This document shows, piece after piece, positions 1 to 10,089 of a stretch of 64,000 nt of DNA. Source of the DNA: Geomonas subterranea. Its GTDB lineage: Bacteria > Desulfobacterota > Desulfuromonadia > Geobacterales > Geobacteraceae. A program made the translations under genes and the position numbers. How positions within the stretch are numbered: the stretch's first letter is position 1; each line of letters starts with the position of its first letter. The notes under the pieces were generated by a model. The model saw nothing but the letters and a program-made list of their open reading frames with translations. It did no database searches and was not told the origin of the DNA. The stretch lies in NCBI RefSeq assembly GCF_019063845.1, contig NZ_CP077683.1:2356001-2420000 (forward strand), in the 5' to 3' direction.

Positions 1-1
1 C

Positions 2-436
2 GGCGACCGGCGCGAGCGCTTCGACAGCTATGCCCTCAGCGTTCTCCCCGACCTGATCCCCGGCAGTTCGCTGGGCGGAGTCTACACCGGCCTGGCTGGT
101 GCCGAAAGCGAATGGATCTTCGTATCTTCATGCGACCTCCCCTTCCCGAGCAAGGTGATCCTGCAGCACCTGTGCTCCCTCCGGGAAGGTTTCGACGCGG
201 TGGTGCCGAAGACCGGGCAGGGATATGAGCCCCTCTTCGCGCTCTACTCCCGGCGCTGCCTTGAACCGATCCGGGAACTCCTGGAGGGGGGCGAATGCTG
301 CGCCTACGCCTGGTACCCGAAGGCGAGGGTCAGGGAGGTGGGGCCCGAGGAAATCTCTCACCTCGACCCTGGGGGGATCGCCTTTTTGAATCTCAACACA
401 CCTGAAGACGTTATAAATACGGGAGGAATCATATGA
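2..436 (+). CDS. mobA: Molybdenum cofactor guanylyltransferase MobA, 5'-truncated by window edge
   Basis: C-terminal part of the enzyme that transfers GMP from GTP to molybdopterin to make the bis-MGD cofactor of molybdoenzymes. The frame is open from the first bases of the window. It shows the MobA features LGGVYTGL and SSCDLPF (the metal-binding Asp region of the nucleotidyltransferase fold), and later a region resembling the conserved FLNLNTPED motif near the end. The stop overlaps the mobB start by four bases (ATGA), so the two are translationally coupled. The N-terminal GTP-binding loop lies outside the window. Confidence 0.9.
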   Translation, partial: GDRRERFDSYALSVLPDLIPGSSLGGVYTGLAGAESEWIFVSSCDLPFPSKVILQHLCSLREGFDAVVPKTGQGYEPLFALYSRRCLEPIRELLEGGECCAYAWYPKARVREVGPEEISHLDPGGIAFLNLNTPEDVINTGGII

Positions 437-936
437 CGGTAAAGGCGGTATCTTTTGTGGCGAAATCGGGCACCGGCAAGACGACGCTGCTGGAGAAGGT
501 GATCGTCCACCTCAAAGAGCGCGGCTACAAGGTGGGGGTCATAAAGCATGACGCGCACCGTTTCGACATCGACCATCCCGGCAAGGACAGCCACCGGCTC
601 ACGGCGGCCGGCGCCGACACCATGCTGATCTCCTCGCCGGAAAAGCTCGCCATCGTCAAGAAGCACACCCAGTCTCCCCCGATCGAGGAGCTGATCGGGA
701 CGTACTTCGGCGACATGGACATCGTCGTCACCGAAGGGTTCAAGAAAAGCGGGATGCCCAAGATCGAGGTGAACCGGCAGGAGAGGAGCACCTCCTTGCT
801 CTGCCGCGGCGAGAACTACGATCCCACCCTGGTTGCGGTGGCCAGCGACGGCGAGCTCGACCTCGACGTCCCGGTGCTGGACCTGAACGATCCCTGCGCC
901 GTCGCGGACTTCATCGAGGAAACCTTTCTCCAGTAA
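433..936 (+). CDS. mobB: Molybdopterin-guanine dinucleotide biosynthesis protein MobB
   Basis: 167-residue P-loop GTPase that assists MobA in MGD synthesis. The Walker A motif GTGKTT lies near residues 13-18, followed by the family motifs VGVIKHD and DIDHPGKDSHR, and later VVTEGFKKS. Length matches stand-alone MobB proteins of about 165-175 residues. It overlaps mobA by four bases and ends just before a strong terminator, so mobAB is the end of a transcription unit entering from the left. Confidence 0.93.
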   Translation: MTVKAVSFVAKSGTGKTTLLEKVIVHLKERGYKVGVIKHDAHRFDIDHPGKDSHRLTAAGADTMLISSPEKLAIVKKHTQSPPIEELIGTYFGDMDIVVTEGFKKSGMPKIEVNRQERSTSLLCRGENYDPTLVAVASDGELDLDVPVLDLNDPCAVADFIEETFLQ

Positions 937-958
937 GCACCGTCGCCGAGCACACAAA

Positions 959-989
959 AAAGGCCCCGCCGGTTTCCGACGGGGCCTTT
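959..989 (+). terminator. Rho-independent terminator after mobAB
   Basis: A 14-base GC-rich stem with one mismatch (AAAGGCCCCG...CGGGGCCTTT) closes on a three-base loop. It starts about 20 bases after the mobB stop. Confidence 0.8.
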
Positions 990-1039
990 ACACTTCCGGC
1001 TTACCGCGCGTTTATATGAATCCCGCTAGTGCCAATGCA

Positions 1040-1074
1040 AAAACCCCGGCAGCCGCTCAGGCTACCGGGGTTTT
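1040..1074 (-). terminator. Terminator of tRNA-Gly (probably bidirectional)
   Basis: A long hairpin, AAAACCCCGG with AGCC on one side and the complement on the other around a five-base loop. It has A-runs and T-runs on both flanks. It lies 10 bases downstream of the tRNA-Gly 3' end on the minus strand and faces the mobAB terminator. Confidence 0.75.
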
Positions 1075-1084
1075 GTTAATTAAT

Positions 1085-1159
<75 letters not shown>

Positions 1160-1290
1160 TCAACAGAGATCCTGTTTATAGCAAAACAGCCCTTCCCCGT
1201 CAACCTCTTTTTTTAATGACATGAAAAATTTTGCTCCTTCAATGCACCGAATGTCGTATCATATCGCGCACCATCGGCTATACTCCTCAC

Positions 1291-1917
1291 ATGAGAAAAG
1301 ATGACAGGATACGCGGGATGATCGCCACCGAAGCTGCCCGGCTCATGTACGAGGACGGGGTCCGGGAGTACCGTGACGCGAAACGAAAGGCGGCCAAGCG
1401 GTTCGGCCCGGAGAAGGCACTCTCCCTGGGCTCCCACCTCCCGACCAACGCGGAGATCCACGAGGAACTCGCCCGCCTGATCGGGTCCCGGGAAGAGGAG
1501 GTCCTTCCTCAACGACTGCTGGGGCTGCGGGTAAGGGCCCTGTCGTACCTCGAACTGTTCGAGGAATTCTCCCCCTACCTGGTGGGGTCTGTCCTCTCCG
1601 GCGCGGTCACCGGGCGCAGCGACATCGACATCCATCTCTTCTCCGATTCCGTGGAAGCGGTGGAGAACCTTCTGCGGGAACGGGGTATCGAATTCGAGAC
1701 AGAAACGGTTCCCATCAGGAAAGGGGGCGTGATCAAGGATTACACGCACATCTATCTGGAGGAGCAGGGTATCGAGATCGAATGCTCGGTGTACCCCGAG
1801 GACGAGCGGCGTAACCGCACCATAAGCAGCATCACCGGCAGGCCGATGGAGCGGGCCGGGGCCGCACAATTAAGAAAGCTAATTTCAGCAACTGCCGCCA
1901 CAGCCAACCACGACTAA
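1291..1917 (+). CDS. Nucleotidyltransferase-fold protein of unknown substrate
   Basis: 208 residues from the ATG used here. The centre carries the polymerase-beta-type nucleotidyltransferase signature GSVLSGAVTGRSDIDIHLF (G-S...G-x-S-D-x-D), with a possible third acidic residue in IEIECSVYPED. An N-terminal helical segment (about residues 1-75) precedes the catalytic domain. This ATG has no clear ribosome site; a second ATG at 1318 and a longer frame from 1231 are alternatives. The gene stands alone between tRNA-Gly and the thioesterase. Whether it modifies a tRNA, a protein or a small molecule cannot be told from sequence. Confidence 0.7.
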   Translation: MRKDDRIRGMIATEAARLMYEDGVREYRDAKRKAAKRFGPEKALSLGSHLPTNAEIHEELARLIGSREEEVLPQRLLGLRVRALSYLELFEEFSPYLVGSVLSGAVTGRSDIDIHLFSDSVEAVENLLRERGIEFETETVPIRKGGVIKDYTHIYLEEQGIEIECSVYPEDERRNRTISSITGRPMERAGAAQLRKLISATAATANHD

Positions 1918-2012
1918 GGCCCCTGTGGCACAGGGGTCAAACGCCGGATGTGGGGCGTTCCAGCCGGCTTCGACCAGGCGCGCCGCCCAACACGGCAAAT
2001 AGAGGAGATTCC

Positions 2013-2447
2013 ATGGACAACCGAAAAGCGGAGCTCATCGAGACGCTGCTCCCTAAAGACACCAATTCTTACGGCAACATCTTCGGCGGCGTGATCATGA
2101 GCATCATGGACAAGACCGCCGGCGTGGTCTGCTGGCGTTATGCCCGCAAGCGGGTCGTCACCGCCTGCGCCCAGCGCATCACCTTCCACACCCCCATCAA
2201 CGTGGGCGAGGTCATCTACTCCCGCGCCACGATCATTTACGTGGGACGCACGTCCATGGAGGTCGAGGTGACGGTGGAGGCTGAGAACGTCACCGACTGC
2301 AACAGGCGCCTCGCCGCTAGCGGCGTCTTCACCATGGTGGCGGTCGACGAGAACTGGCATCCCGCACCGGTGCCCCAATGGCAGCCGGTGACCGAGGCCG
2401 AACTCGAAAAATGGCGCGAGGTTGAGAAAAGGAGAAAGAAGGAATGA
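2013..2447 (+). CDS. Acyl-CoA thioesterase, hotdog fold (YciA/BFIT type)
   Basis: 144 residues hydrolysing acyl-CoA thioesters. The start is fixed by a GAGGAG ribosome site 5 bases upstream of ATG; the longer upstream frame is not needed. Family features are the N-terminal LLPKDTNSYGNIFGG segment (hotdog helix entry, with N and GG typical of the family), MDKTAG with the catalytic Asp, and the R-ITFHTPINVGE strand. A charged tail follows. The stop overlaps the start of the lipoprotein gene by four bases. Confidence 0.88.
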   Translation: MDNRKAELIETLLPKDTNSYGNIFGGVIMSIMDKTAGVVCWRYARKRVVTACAQRITFHTPINVGEVIYSRATIIYVGRTSMEVEVTVEAENVTDCNRRLAASGVFTMVAVDENWHPAPVPQWQPVTEAELEKWREVEKRRKKE

Positions 2448-2653
2448 TGCTCCGGATGCTCCCTCTGCTGGCACTGCTGTTTCTGCCGGGGTGTGAAACG
2501 TTCAACGACGCGATGATCCGGTACATGCTGAAGGAGCCGGGGCTGAGCGGCAGGTTCAGCGATCAGATCAGGAACGGACTGCGGAAATGGGAAAAGACAC
2601 CGCCGGCGGCGCTGCCCAATGAGGCGCCCCCGCCATTTCTGGATCAGGGGTAG
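2444..2653 (+). CDS. Small predicted lipoprotein, function unknown
   Basis: 69 residues. A hydrophobic signal segment (residues 3-15) ends in the lipobox LPGC, so the mature chain would be lipid-anchored at Cys17 with only about 50 residues and a proline-rich tail. It overlaps the thioesterase stop by four bases, which suggests coupled translation. It overlaps the convergent gluQRS gene by ten bases at the 3' end. I recognise no family. Confidence 0.65.
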   Translation: MMLRMLPLLALLFLPGCETFNDAMIRYMLKEPGLSGRFSDQIRNGLRKWEKTPPAALPNEAPPPFLDQG

Positions 2654-3570
2654 ACGAAAGGCGCGGGGGTGCGGGGGATGGCCAGGAGGTCGAGGTGTAC
2701 GCTCCCCCATTCCAAAAGCTCGGACGGTGCGGCGTTTCGCAGCTCGGGCGGGGGGGCCTGCCCAAGGAAGCGGAGCGCGGCGAACAGCAGACTCCCCCCT
2801 TCCCGCTCCAGGTCGCGCCCGGCAGCGAGTGAAACCGCGTTGTCACGCTTGCTGAGCTTGGTGCCGTCGGGGCCGGTGACCAGCGGAAGATGGAAGTAGG
2901 AAGGCATGGGGAAACCAAAGATACGCTGCAGGTAGATCTGGCGGGGGGTCGAGGCCAGCAGGTCCGATCCCCGCACCACCTGGTTCACACCCGAGGCGGC
3001 ATCGTCGACCACCACGGCGAGATGGTAGGCGTAGGGACCATCGGCGCGATGGATGACGAAATCGCCGCAGGAAGCGGTCAGATGCTGGCTGTAGCGCCCC
3101 ATGATCCCGTCATCGAAGGAAATGACCTCGTCGTAGACCTTGACCCGCAGCGCCCTCTCCACCTTTTCGGGGGGCAGTCCGTCGCGGCACAGCCCGGGAT
3201 AGACCAGACCGTCTTCATGCGGGGCCGAAGCGATCTGGGCTATCTCGCTCCTGGTGCAGCCGCAGGCATAGGCGATGCCGCACCGCTGCAACTGCTCGGC
3301 GGCGGCCCGGTAATGCTCGGTGCGCCTGCTCTGATACAGGACTTCCCCGTCCCACTGAAAGCCCAGCTTCTCCAGGGTCGCAAGCATGTCGTCGGCGATT
3401 CCAGGGACCACGCGCGGCAGGTCCAGGTCCTCCATGCGTAGCAGCCACAACCCGCCAGCATGCTTCGCAATGAGGTAGCTTCCCAGCGCGGCGACCAGTG
3501 AACCCAGGTGCAAGGGGCCGGTTGGGGACGGCGCAAAGCGCCCGACTGTCTGAGGTTTATCTGTGACCAT
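2644..3570 (-). CDS. gluQRS: Glutamyl-Q tRNA(Asp) synthetase
   Basis: 308 residues, the normal size for this truncated GluRS paralogue that adds glutamate to queuosine at the wobble base of tRNA-Asp. The HIGH-type motif is in RFAPSPTGPLHLGSL near the N-terminus and the KMSKS-type motif is KLSKR. Cysteines in CGCTR and YPGLC form the usual zinc site. The anticodon-binding domain of full GluRS is absent. I chose the ATG at 3570 because AAGGTG sits just upstream and the protein then begins directly with the Rossmann fold; the frame itself extends further upstream. Confidence 0.92.
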   Translation of the reverse strand: MVTDKPQTVGRFAPSPTGPLHLGSLVAALGSYLIAKHAGGLWLLRMEDLDLPRVVPGIADDMLATLEKLGFQWDGEVLYQSRRTEHYRAAAEQLQRCGIAYACGCTRSEIAQIASAPHEDGLVYPGLCRDGLPPEKVERALRVKVYDEVISFDDGIMGRYSQHLTASCGDFVIHRADGPYAYHLAVVVDDAASGVNQVVRGSDLLASTPRQIYLQRIFGFPMPSYFHLPLVTGPDGTKLSKRDNAVSLAAGRDLEREGGSLLFAALRFLGQAPPPELRNAAPSELLEWGSVHLDLLAIPRTPAPFVYP

Positions 3571-3689
3571 GAGCACCTTGTTACCGTGGGCCATCAGCCA
3601 CGGAGCGTTTCCGAGGAACGACGTGCGCGACCCCATGTGAAGGTTTCTCCGAAGTCCTCAGATGTTCTCCGTGGCCAATGGTCCTGGTT

Positions 3690-4001
3690 TTAAAGGAAAG
3701 AGCAGCAGTAGTCCGAGACGGCGGTGACCTTGAGCTGGAAGCTGGAGTTTTCCGGCACCTCGAAGGCCTCCCCTCCCTTGATGGCGACCCAGTCCGGGGA
3801 ACCGGGGAGCAGCACGGTCATCTCGCCGGACATGATCTCCATAAGCTCGGCGGAACCGGTATTGAAAGTGTACTCGCCGGGCATCATGATACCCAGGGTC
3901 TTGCGGGACCCGTCGGCGAAGAAAATGGTACGGCTGGTCACGCCACCGTCGAAATAGACATTGGCCTCTTTGACGACCGTTACGTTGTTGAATTCAGACA
4001 C
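3690..4001 (-). CDS. ppnP: Pyrimidine/purine nucleoside phosphorylase, PpnP family
   Basis: 103-residue single cupin-fold enzyme that cleaves nucleosides with phosphate. The family pattern is visible along its whole length: [42 protein letters not shown] and [12 protein letters not shown]. It starts with GTG, five bases after a strong GAGGAGG. It is monocistronic, with an independent gene on each side. Confidence 0.9.
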   Translation of the reverse strand: MSEFNNVTVVKEANVYFDGGVTSRTIFFADGSRKTLGIMMPGEYTFNTGSAELMEIMSGEMTVLLPGSPDWVAIKGGEAFEVPENSSFQLKVTAVSDYCCSFL

Positions 4002-4070
4002 ACTAACCTCCTCAAGGGTATGAAATCGGGCACGAACCCTGTATTACCAATTCCGGCCGCGAGGCCGTCT

Positions 4071-4418
4071 CTACTTTTCCCACTCGCCCCTCTCCCAACG
4101 TTCCAGGGCTGCCTGGGCACGGAACCCGATCAAACCCGGCTCTCCGGCGATCAGGGTGAGTCTCGCCACACAGGGTTCGGGAGCTTCCGGCATCGCGTAG
4201 ACGGCAACCATGCCGGCAACAACGGGATCGGGATCTTCAAGCAGAAGCAGCAACTCGGCCATTCCCCCTTCACGCTGCAAGGCGCGGTAAAAGCGGTCGA
4301 GATCGGCCACCTCCGCGGCGGCCACCTCTTCGGCCATAGCCTCCATGGCTTCGGCGTGGCGCGAGGCAGCCTTGGCAAACCACCCCACCAGCTTTTTTAC
4401 TTTCTCATGATGCTGCAA
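4071..4418 (-). CDS. DUF2019-like small helical protein
   Basis: 115 residues, mostly alpha-helical and Ala/Glu-rich. The segment LLLLEDPDPVVAGMVAVYAM followed by AQAALERWERGEW resembles DUF2019 proteins, which look like a short HEAT repeat pair. The start is TTG with GGGAGA six bases upstream. Function unknown; the family assignment is from memory of the pattern. About 280 bases of non-coding DNA separate it from glnA. Confidence 0.6.
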   Translation of the reverse strand: MQHHEKVKKLVGWFAKAASRHAEAMEAMAEEVAAAEVADLDRFYRALQREGGMAELLLLLEDPDPVVAGMVAVYAMPEAPEPCVARLTLIAGEPGLIGFRAQAALERWERGEWEK

Positions 4419-4641
4419 ACGATTTCTCCCAACGGGGACGGCCTAGCGCTGCGCGGAGCCGCAAGTGGGCAAGGTAACAGTTTTTATCAACGCCTTCAAG
4501 GATAAAGACCGGCGCGCCCCCCAAGCGTGAAGCGTCCCGGGTCATCGCATGGAACTGCCTGATTTCCCCATGCAGTGACAGTCATCGAGCCGGGCGGAGG
4601 TGCGCTCCTGGCAACCGAACCCGGTGCCGCCCAAAGACGCG

Positions 4642-4672
4642 AAAAAGGCGGGGATTCCCCCGCCTTTTTTTT
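4642..4672 (-). terminator. Terminator of the glnBA operon
   Basis: The hairpin GGCGGGG/CCCCGCC has A-runs and T-runs of five to eight bases on both sides, 24 bases after the glnA stop. It probably works in both directions. The rest of the 4419-4641 gap shows nothing I can name. Confidence 0.8.
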
Positions 4673-4695
4673 ACTGCCCGTGTGAGCTGAACTGC

Positions 4696-6108
4696 TTAGA
4701 TATCGAAGTATAGAGCGAACTCGAGCGGTACCGGACGCATGCGGACCGGGTTGATTTCGGCTTCGGTTTTGTACTCGATCCACTTGTCGATGACGTCCGG
4801 GGTGAAGACGTCGCCCTTGAGCAGGAAGTCGTGGTCTTCTTTGAGGGCGTTGAGCGCCTCCTCCAGGCTCCCCGGAGCGGACGGGATGGTGGAGAGCTCT
4901 TCCGGGGAAAGACCGTAGATGTCCTTGTCCAGCGGCTGGCCCGGATCGATCTTGTTCTCGATGCCGTCGAGGCCCGCCATCAGCATGGCGGCAAAGGCGA
5001 GGTAGCCGTTGCAGGACGGGTCCGGCGTACGGTACTCGATCCTCTTCGCCTTCGGGTTGGAGGAGAACATCGGGATGCGCAGCGAAGCGGAACGGTTACG
5101 GCTGGAGTAAGCCATGTTCACCGGAGCCTCGAAGCCCGGCACCAGACGCTTGTAGGAGTTGGTGGTCGGGTTGGTGAAGGCGCATAGGGCGCGGGCGTGC
5201 TTGATGATGCCGCCGATGTAGTACAGAGCCATCTGGGAAAGCCCGCCGTATTTGTCGCCGGCGAAGAGGTTGGTGCCGTCTTTCCACAGGGACATGTGGC
5301 AGTGCATGCCGGAGCCGTTGTCGCCGTAGAGCGGCTTGGGCATGAAGGTGACGGTCTTGCCGTTGCGGTTCGCTACGTTTTTGATGACGTACTTGAACCA
5401 CTGGAGCTGGTCAGCCATGTCGACCATCGAGGAGAAGCGCATGTCGATCTCGGCCTGGCCGCCGGTGGCGACTTCGTGGTGCTGGCACTCGACGCGGATG
5501 CCGACCTTCTGGAGCTCCATCACCATCTCGTTGCGGAGATCGTTCTGGGAGTCGGTCGGGGCAACCGGGAAGTAGCCTTCCTTGTGACGCGGCTTGTAGC
5601 CGAGGTTCGGGAACTCTTCACGGCCGGTGTTCCAGGCGCCCTCTACGGAGTCTACGGCGTAGAAGGAGGAGTTGGCGGTGGAGTCGTAACGGACGTCGTC
5701 GAAGATGAAGAACTCGGCTTCCGGCCCGAAGTATGCGGTGTCGGCGAGGCCGGTCGACTTGAGATAGTTCTCACCTTTTTTCGCGATGTTACGCGGGTCG
5801 CGGGAGTAGCTTTCCTTGGTGATCGGGTCGAAGATGTCGCAGATCAGGGAGAGGGTCGGGACCGCGGTGAAGGGATCCATTTTAGCGGTGGTCGGATCCG
5901 GTAGTATGATCATATCGGAAGCGTGAATCGGCTGCCAGCCACGGATGGAGGAGCCGTCGAAGCCCTGACCTTCCTCGAAGGTATCCTCGCCGAACTCGCT
6001 CATCGGCACGGTGAAGTGCTGCCAGATGCCGACGAAGTCCATGAATTTGAAATCGACCATCAGCACGCCGTTTTCTTTGGCAAACTCCACTACTTGTTTT
6101 GGTGTCAT
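4696..6108 (-). CDS. glnA: Glutamine synthetase type I
   Basis: 470 residues; makes glutamine from glutamate, ammonia and ATP in the cytoplasm. N-terminal beta-grasp domain with FDGSSIRGW; catalytic domain with [10 protein letters not shown], the [15 protein letters not shown] loop and NRSASLRIP. Tyr398 in DIYGLSPEE matches the adenylylated tyrosine of the E. coli enzyme, so control by an adenylyltransferase is likely. It lies 38 bases after glnB on the same strand and should be transcribed with it from the tandem promoters upstream of glnB. A second synthetase of type III (glnN) lies next door. Confidence 0.97.
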   Translation of the reverse strand: MTPKQVVEFAKENGVLMVDFKFMDFVGIWQHFTVPMSEFGEDTFEEGQGFDGSSIRGWQPIHASDMIILPDPTTAKMDPFTAVPTLSLICDIFDPITKESYSRDPRNIAKKGENYLKSTGLADTAYFGPEAEFFIFDDVRYDSTANSSFYAVDSVEGAWNTGREEFPNLGYKPRHKEGYFPVAPTDSQNDLRNEMVMELQKVGIRVECQHHEVATGGQAEIDMRFSSMVDMADQLQWFKYVIKNVANRNGKTVTFMPKPLYGDNGSGMHCHMSLWKDGTNLFAGDKYGGLSQMALYYIGGIIKHARALCAFTNPTTNSYKRLVPGFEAPVNMAYSSRNRSASLRIPMFSSNPKAKRIEYRTPDPSCNGYLAFAAMLMAGLDGIENKIDPGQPLDKDIYGLSPEELSTIPSAPGSLEEALNALKEDHDFLLKGDVFTPDVIDKWIEYKTEAEINPVRMRPVPLEFALYFDI

Positions 6109-6146
6109 CTACTGTCTCCTTTCAAATTAAGTAAAGAATCAGCCAG

Positions 6147-6554
<408 letters not shown>

Positions 6555-6589
6555 TTAATAAACCGCGGATTGATGGTTAGTAACTCTAC

Positions 6590-6605
6590 TGCAATACTTC
6601 GGCCA
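6590..6605 (-). promoter_or_regulatory. Sigma-54-type promoter of glnBA
   Basis: Minus strand TGGCCG-AAGTA-TTGCA: GG and GC separated by ten bases, as in the -24/-12 consensus TGGCAC-N5-TTGCA, with two mismatches in the -24 element. It is about 105 bases upstream of the glnB start. The further upstream stretch to about 6800 shows no gene and no clear NtrC-type palindrome by eye. Confidence 0.6.
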
Positions 6606-6799
6606 ATCACAAGAAGGCCAGTACACACACGGTATTACGGCAACTTAAGCGGCCAACATCCTTACCGCGCACTGAAGGCGGCAAGACCGCTGCCTAAAAG
6701 TTGGGCAAGCGGGGTCGCCTATACTAATCCGGCGAGCACCTTACCTTATTAAGTGTTGTTGTTAAGACAGTCCTACTGATCGTGCCGGCTGTGGCAAAG
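6606..6799 (-). other. Non-coding stretch between glnN terminator and glnB promoters
   Basis: About 190 bases with no credible open frame. It would hold activator sites for the sigma-54-type promoter of glnB if that promoter is used. I see no recognisable RNA motif or mobile element remnant in it. Confidence 0.4.
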
Positions 6800-6829
6800 C
6801 TAAAATAGGAGCCCCGAAAGGGGCTCCTA
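6800..6829 (-). terminator. Terminator of glnN
   Basis: A perfect ten-base stem TAGGAGCCCC / GGGGCTCCTA with a GAAA (TTTC) loop, followed on the minus strand by TTTTAG. It lies 27 bases after the glnN stop. Confidence 0.75.
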
Positions 6830-6855
6830 CTTTCAGTCGGGCAAAGATTCAGGGG

Positions 6856-8943
6856 TTACAGGACGAACAGCATTTCCCTGTAGGTCGGCAGCGGCCAGTA
6901 TTTGGCAGCTATGATTTTCTCCAGCGCATCACCGGTGGTACGCAGCTCAAGCATCTTGGTGAATACGCTTTCTCTGAATGCGGCCGCCTGCTTATCGGCA
7001 TCGCCAATGGCAACGGCGTCTTCAAGCGCCTTCTCCAGCGCCTTGGTATTGGCGCTCATCGCGGCCAGCTTGTCGCTGAGTTCTTCCAGCAGTTCCTTCT
7101 GCGTCGAGACATCCAGTTTGCTGGACACGGCGGTAACAGCATTGATGGATGATGCCACGGTAGTCGCGTATTCAATGGCCGTAGGGATAATGCTGTGGTT
7201 GGCCATGTCGATCATGGTGAGCGCTTCGATGTTCAGGGTCTTGACGTACTGCTCGACCATGATTTCGTAACGTGCATGGACTTCTTTGTCGTTGAATACA
7301 TTGTGAGCAGCGAACACCTCGACCGCTTCCTTGGAGATCAGCTCCTTGAGCGCGTCAGGAGTGTTGGGGATGTTCGGCAGGCCGCGTTTCGCTGCTTCCT
7401 GAACCCACTCGTCGGAGTAGTTGTTGCCGTTAAAGATCACGCGCTGGTGCTTTTTCGCGGTTTCCTGAAGCAGCTTGTCGAGGTCGGCGTCGAAGTTGGT
7501 GGATTTCTCCAGCACGTCGGCGAATTCCTTCAATGCCTGGGCAATGATGGTGTTGATGATGATGTTGGGGCCCGAGATGGAGAAGGACGAACCGAGCATC
7601 CTGAATTCAAACTTGTTGCCGGTAAAGGCGAACGGGGAGGTCCTGTTCCTGTCGGTGGCGTCCTTGGGCAGCGAGGGAAGGGTATTTACGCCGATGTCCA
7701 TGTGACCGCTCAGGGAGGACGATTTCGTTACGCCCGCCACGATCTGGTCGATGATGTCGGCAAGCTGCTCGCCGAGGAAGACCGAGATGATCGCCGGAGG
7801 TGCTTCGTTGGCGCCCAGTCGATGGTCGTTGCCGGCGTTGGCGCAGGAGCAGCGCAGGAGCCCGGCAAAGGTGTCCACGGCTTTGATGGTTGCCATGAGG
7901 AAGGTCAGGAACTGGGCATTTTCATGGGGGGTGTGCCCCGGCTCAAGCAGGTTCTGCCCGTCGTTCGAGCTCATGGACCAGTTGTTGTGCTTGCCTGAAC
8001 CGTTGACGCCGGCAAACGGTTTCTCGTGCAGCAGGCAGACCATGTCGTGCCTGAGGGCGACACGCTTGAGGACTTCCATGACCATCTGGTTGTGGTCAGT
8101 GGCGATGTTGGTGTTTTCAAAAATCGGCGCGATTTCAAACTGTCCGGGCGCTACTTCGTTGTGCTGGGTTTTAGCGGTGACGCCGAGTTTCCACAGCTCT
8201 TCATTCACTTCCTTCATGTACGACAGCACTCTTTCCTTGATGCTGCCGAAGTAGTGGTCTTCCATTTCCTGCCCTTTCGAGGACATGGCGCCGAAAAGGG
8301 TTCTGCCGGCCATCATCAGGTCGGGTCTTTGCAGGTAGAAAGACTTGTCGACCAGGAAGTATTCCTGCTCGGCTCCGACAGTCGAGGTGACCCTGGTGAC
8401 ATCGGTATTGCCGAACAGCCTGAGAACACGCACTGCCTGCGTGGAAAGCGCTTCCATGGAACGAAGCAGAGGGACCTTCTTGTCCAGAGCCTCACCGGTG
8501 TAGGAGCAGAATGCGGTGGGGATACAGAGGGTGACGACGTCAGCCTCTTCTCTCAGGAAGGCAGGCGAGGTGCAGTCCCAGGCGGTATAGCCCCTGGCTT
8601 CAAAGGTGGCTCTCAAGCCGCCGCTCGGGAAAGAGGAGGCATCGGGCTCGCCCTTGACTAGCTCTTTACCGGAGAACTCCAGCAGTGCCCCGTTCTCGGT
8701 GGGCGAAAGGAAGGCGTCATGCTTTTCCGCGGTGATGCCGGTCATCGGCTGGAACCAATGAGTGAAGTGCGTAGCGCCTCTTTCAACGGCCCACTCTTTC
8801 ATTGCCGCTGCAACAACATCTGCAATGGAGGGATCCAGCGGCAGACCTTCGTCTATGGTTTTCTTGAGGTTCTTGAAAACAGCTTTCGGCAGCTTCTCTC
8901 TCATGACAGACTGGTTAAACACGTTTTGCCCGAACATCTCCAC
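6856..8943 (-). CDS. glnN: Glutamine synthetase type III
   Basis: 695 residues, the size of the large GSIII class and not of the 470-residue type I enzyme. It shares the GS catalytic core, including [25 protein letters not shown], the [11 protein letters not shown] loop and [16 protein letters not shown], but has the GSIII-specific N-terminal part ([16 protein letters not shown]) and a long helical C-terminal extension. No adenylylation tyrosine motif like that of GlnA was seen. The start is GTG with GGAGG seven bases upstream; an in-frame ATG lies two codons later. A sigma-54-type promoter lies 110 bases upstream. Confidence 0.95.
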   Translation of the reverse strand: MEMFGQNVFNQSVMREKLPKAVFKNLKKTIDEGLPLDPSIADVVAAAMKEWAVERGATHFTHWFQPMTGITAEKHDAFLSPTENGALLEFSGKELVKGEPDASSFPSGGLRATFEARGYTAWDCTSPAFLREEADVVTLCIPTAFCSYTGEALDKKVPLLRSMEALSTQAVRVLRLFGNTDVTRVTSTVGAEQEYFLVDKSFYLQRPDLMMAGRTLFGAMSSKGQEMEDHYFGSIKERVLSYMKEVNEELWKLGVTAKTQHNEVAPGQFEIAPIFENTNIATDHNQMVMEVLKRVALRHDMVCLLHEKPFAGVNGSGKHNNWSMSSNDGQNLLEPGHTPHENAQFLTFLMATIKAVDTFAGLLRCSCANAGNDHRLGANEAPPAIISVFLGEQLADIIDQIVAGVTKSSSLSGHMDIGVNTLPSLPKDATDRNRTSPFAFTGNKFEFRMLGSSFSISGPNIIINTIIAQALKEFADVLEKSTNFDADLDKLLQETAKKHQRVIFNGNNYSDEWVQEAAKRGLPNIPNTPDALKELISKEAVEVFAAHNVFNDKEVHARYEIMVEQYVKTLNIEALTMIDMANHSIIPTAIEYATTVASSINAVTAVSSKLDVSTQKELLEELSDKLAAMSANTKALEKALEDAVAIGDADKQAAAFRESVFTKMLELRTTGDALEKIIAAKYWPLPTYREMLFVL

Positions 8944-9053
8944 GGTACAGCCTCCTTTTTGTGCAGCAGTGTCTAAAAAATAAGCAGCATGCTTATTGAG
9001 GGGATTGAGGTTCCAAGGACTTACGGAACCATTGAGCTCGATGTCCTAGCTGT

Positions 9054-9069
9054 AGCAAGAGAAGTGCCC
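9054..9069 (-). promoter_or_regulatory. Sigma-54-type promoter of glnN
   Basis: Minus strand GGGCAC-TTCTC-TTGCT: the -24 GG and -12 GC dinucleotides have exact ten-base spacing, and only the first base differs from TGGCAC-N5-TTGCT. It lies about 110 bases upstream of the glnN GTG. This suggests the type III synthetase is switched on under nitrogen limitation by an NtrC-type activator. Confidence 0.65.
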
Positions 9070-9326
9070 AGCGCACCCTACTCCTGATTAATATTTACAC
9101 ACCCCGTAGAACGACCGCAGGCGCGGCTGAGCTCTGGCCGCAGGCTCGCCCCCGGGCACCGGCAGTGCAGCCCCCTTGCACTTGCAGACGCTTCAGGGGC
9201 GGCGCCTGCCAGGTGATGAGCAGCGAAAGGGTAACCAGGTGCCACTTGCAAAGCGCCGGCAATCCTACTATAGTACGGGGGCTTCAGCGCGGGATCAGGC
9301 GGCCCAGGAGTTAGGGCGAAGGATTA
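9070..9326 (+). other. Non-coding region between glnN promoter and M23 peptidase gene
   Basis: About 250 bases with no credible gene. It should contain the activator-binding region for glnN on the minus strand and the promoter of the peptidase gene on the plus strand. A short frame at 9176-9472 is out of phase with the peptidase and has no family features. Confidence 0.4.
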
Positions 9327-10061
9327 ATGGTGAAGAAAAAGGCAGTCGCACTACGAGGGAACGGGACATCACGGCTGGCTGGCAGACTCCTGCCTGCAGC
9401 GGTGCTTTGCGCGCTCGCCGTCTCGCCGGCTCAGGCCGACTTTTTCCGCTACACCGACGAGAACGGCGTTGAGGTCTTCACCAACGCCCCTACCAACAGC
9501 GGGGCGGTCCGGGTGCTGCGCGAGGCAAAGAAGCCCAAGCAAAACACGAAGCTGCAGCAGCCGGCATCAGGGAAGGAGGCTCCGGACTTCTCCGGCATCG
9601 ATGCGAAACTTCCGGTACAGGGCGTTATCACCTCGGGGTACGGCATGCGGCACGACCCGATCGACGGCAGCCCGAGGCATCATAACGGGGTGGACATCGC
9701 GGTACCGACCGGCACCAGGGTAAAGGCGATCGCGGCAGGCAGGGTGGTAGAGAGCGGAGCGCGCGGCGGATACGGCAACCTGGTCACCATCCAGCATGCC
9801 GACGGCATGGTTTCCATGTACGGCCACAATTTCCAGCTCGAGGTCAGGGTGGGGGACCAGGTGGAGGCGGGGCAGACCGTGGCGCTGTCAGGATCGACCG
9901 GCAGATCGACTGGGCCCCACGTCCATTTCGAACTCTGGAAAAACGGCGTCAACGTGACGCGGAACTACCTCGACACCGGGGCCGGCATCCCCGAAGTCAC
10001 CGGCAGCATCAGAAGCTACCTGCACAAGGACGGCTCGCTGGTGTTCACCAACATGAACTAG
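9327..10061 (+). CDS. Secreted M23 metallopeptidase with N-terminal DUF4124 domain
   Basis: 244 residues. Signal peptide about 1-37 (Arg-rich start, hydrophobic core, cleavage near AQA). A DUF4124-like segment follows (FFRYTDENGVEVFTNAP, about 39-60), a linker, then the LytM/M23 domain from about residue 95. Zinc ligands are in HHNGVDI and HVHFELW. The family cleaves peptidoglycan cross-links or regulates other hydrolases in the periplasm. The active-site residues are complete, so it should be catalytic. The start follows AAGGA at short spacing. Confidence 0.88.
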   Translation: MVKKKAVALRGNGTSRLAGRLLPAAVLCALAVSPAQADFFRYTDENGVEVFTNAPTNSGAVRVLREAKKPKQNTKLQQPASGKEAPDFSGIDAKLPVQGVITSGYGMRHDPIDGSPRHHNGVDIAVPTGTRVKAIAAGRVVESGARGGYGNLVTIQHADGMVSMYGHNFQLEVRVGDQVEAGQTVALSGSTGRSTGPHVHFELWKNGVNVTRNYLDTGAGIPEVTGSIRSYLHKDGSLVFTNMN

Positions 10062-10089
10062 AAACGCAAAGCCGCAGCCTCTCCCTTTT

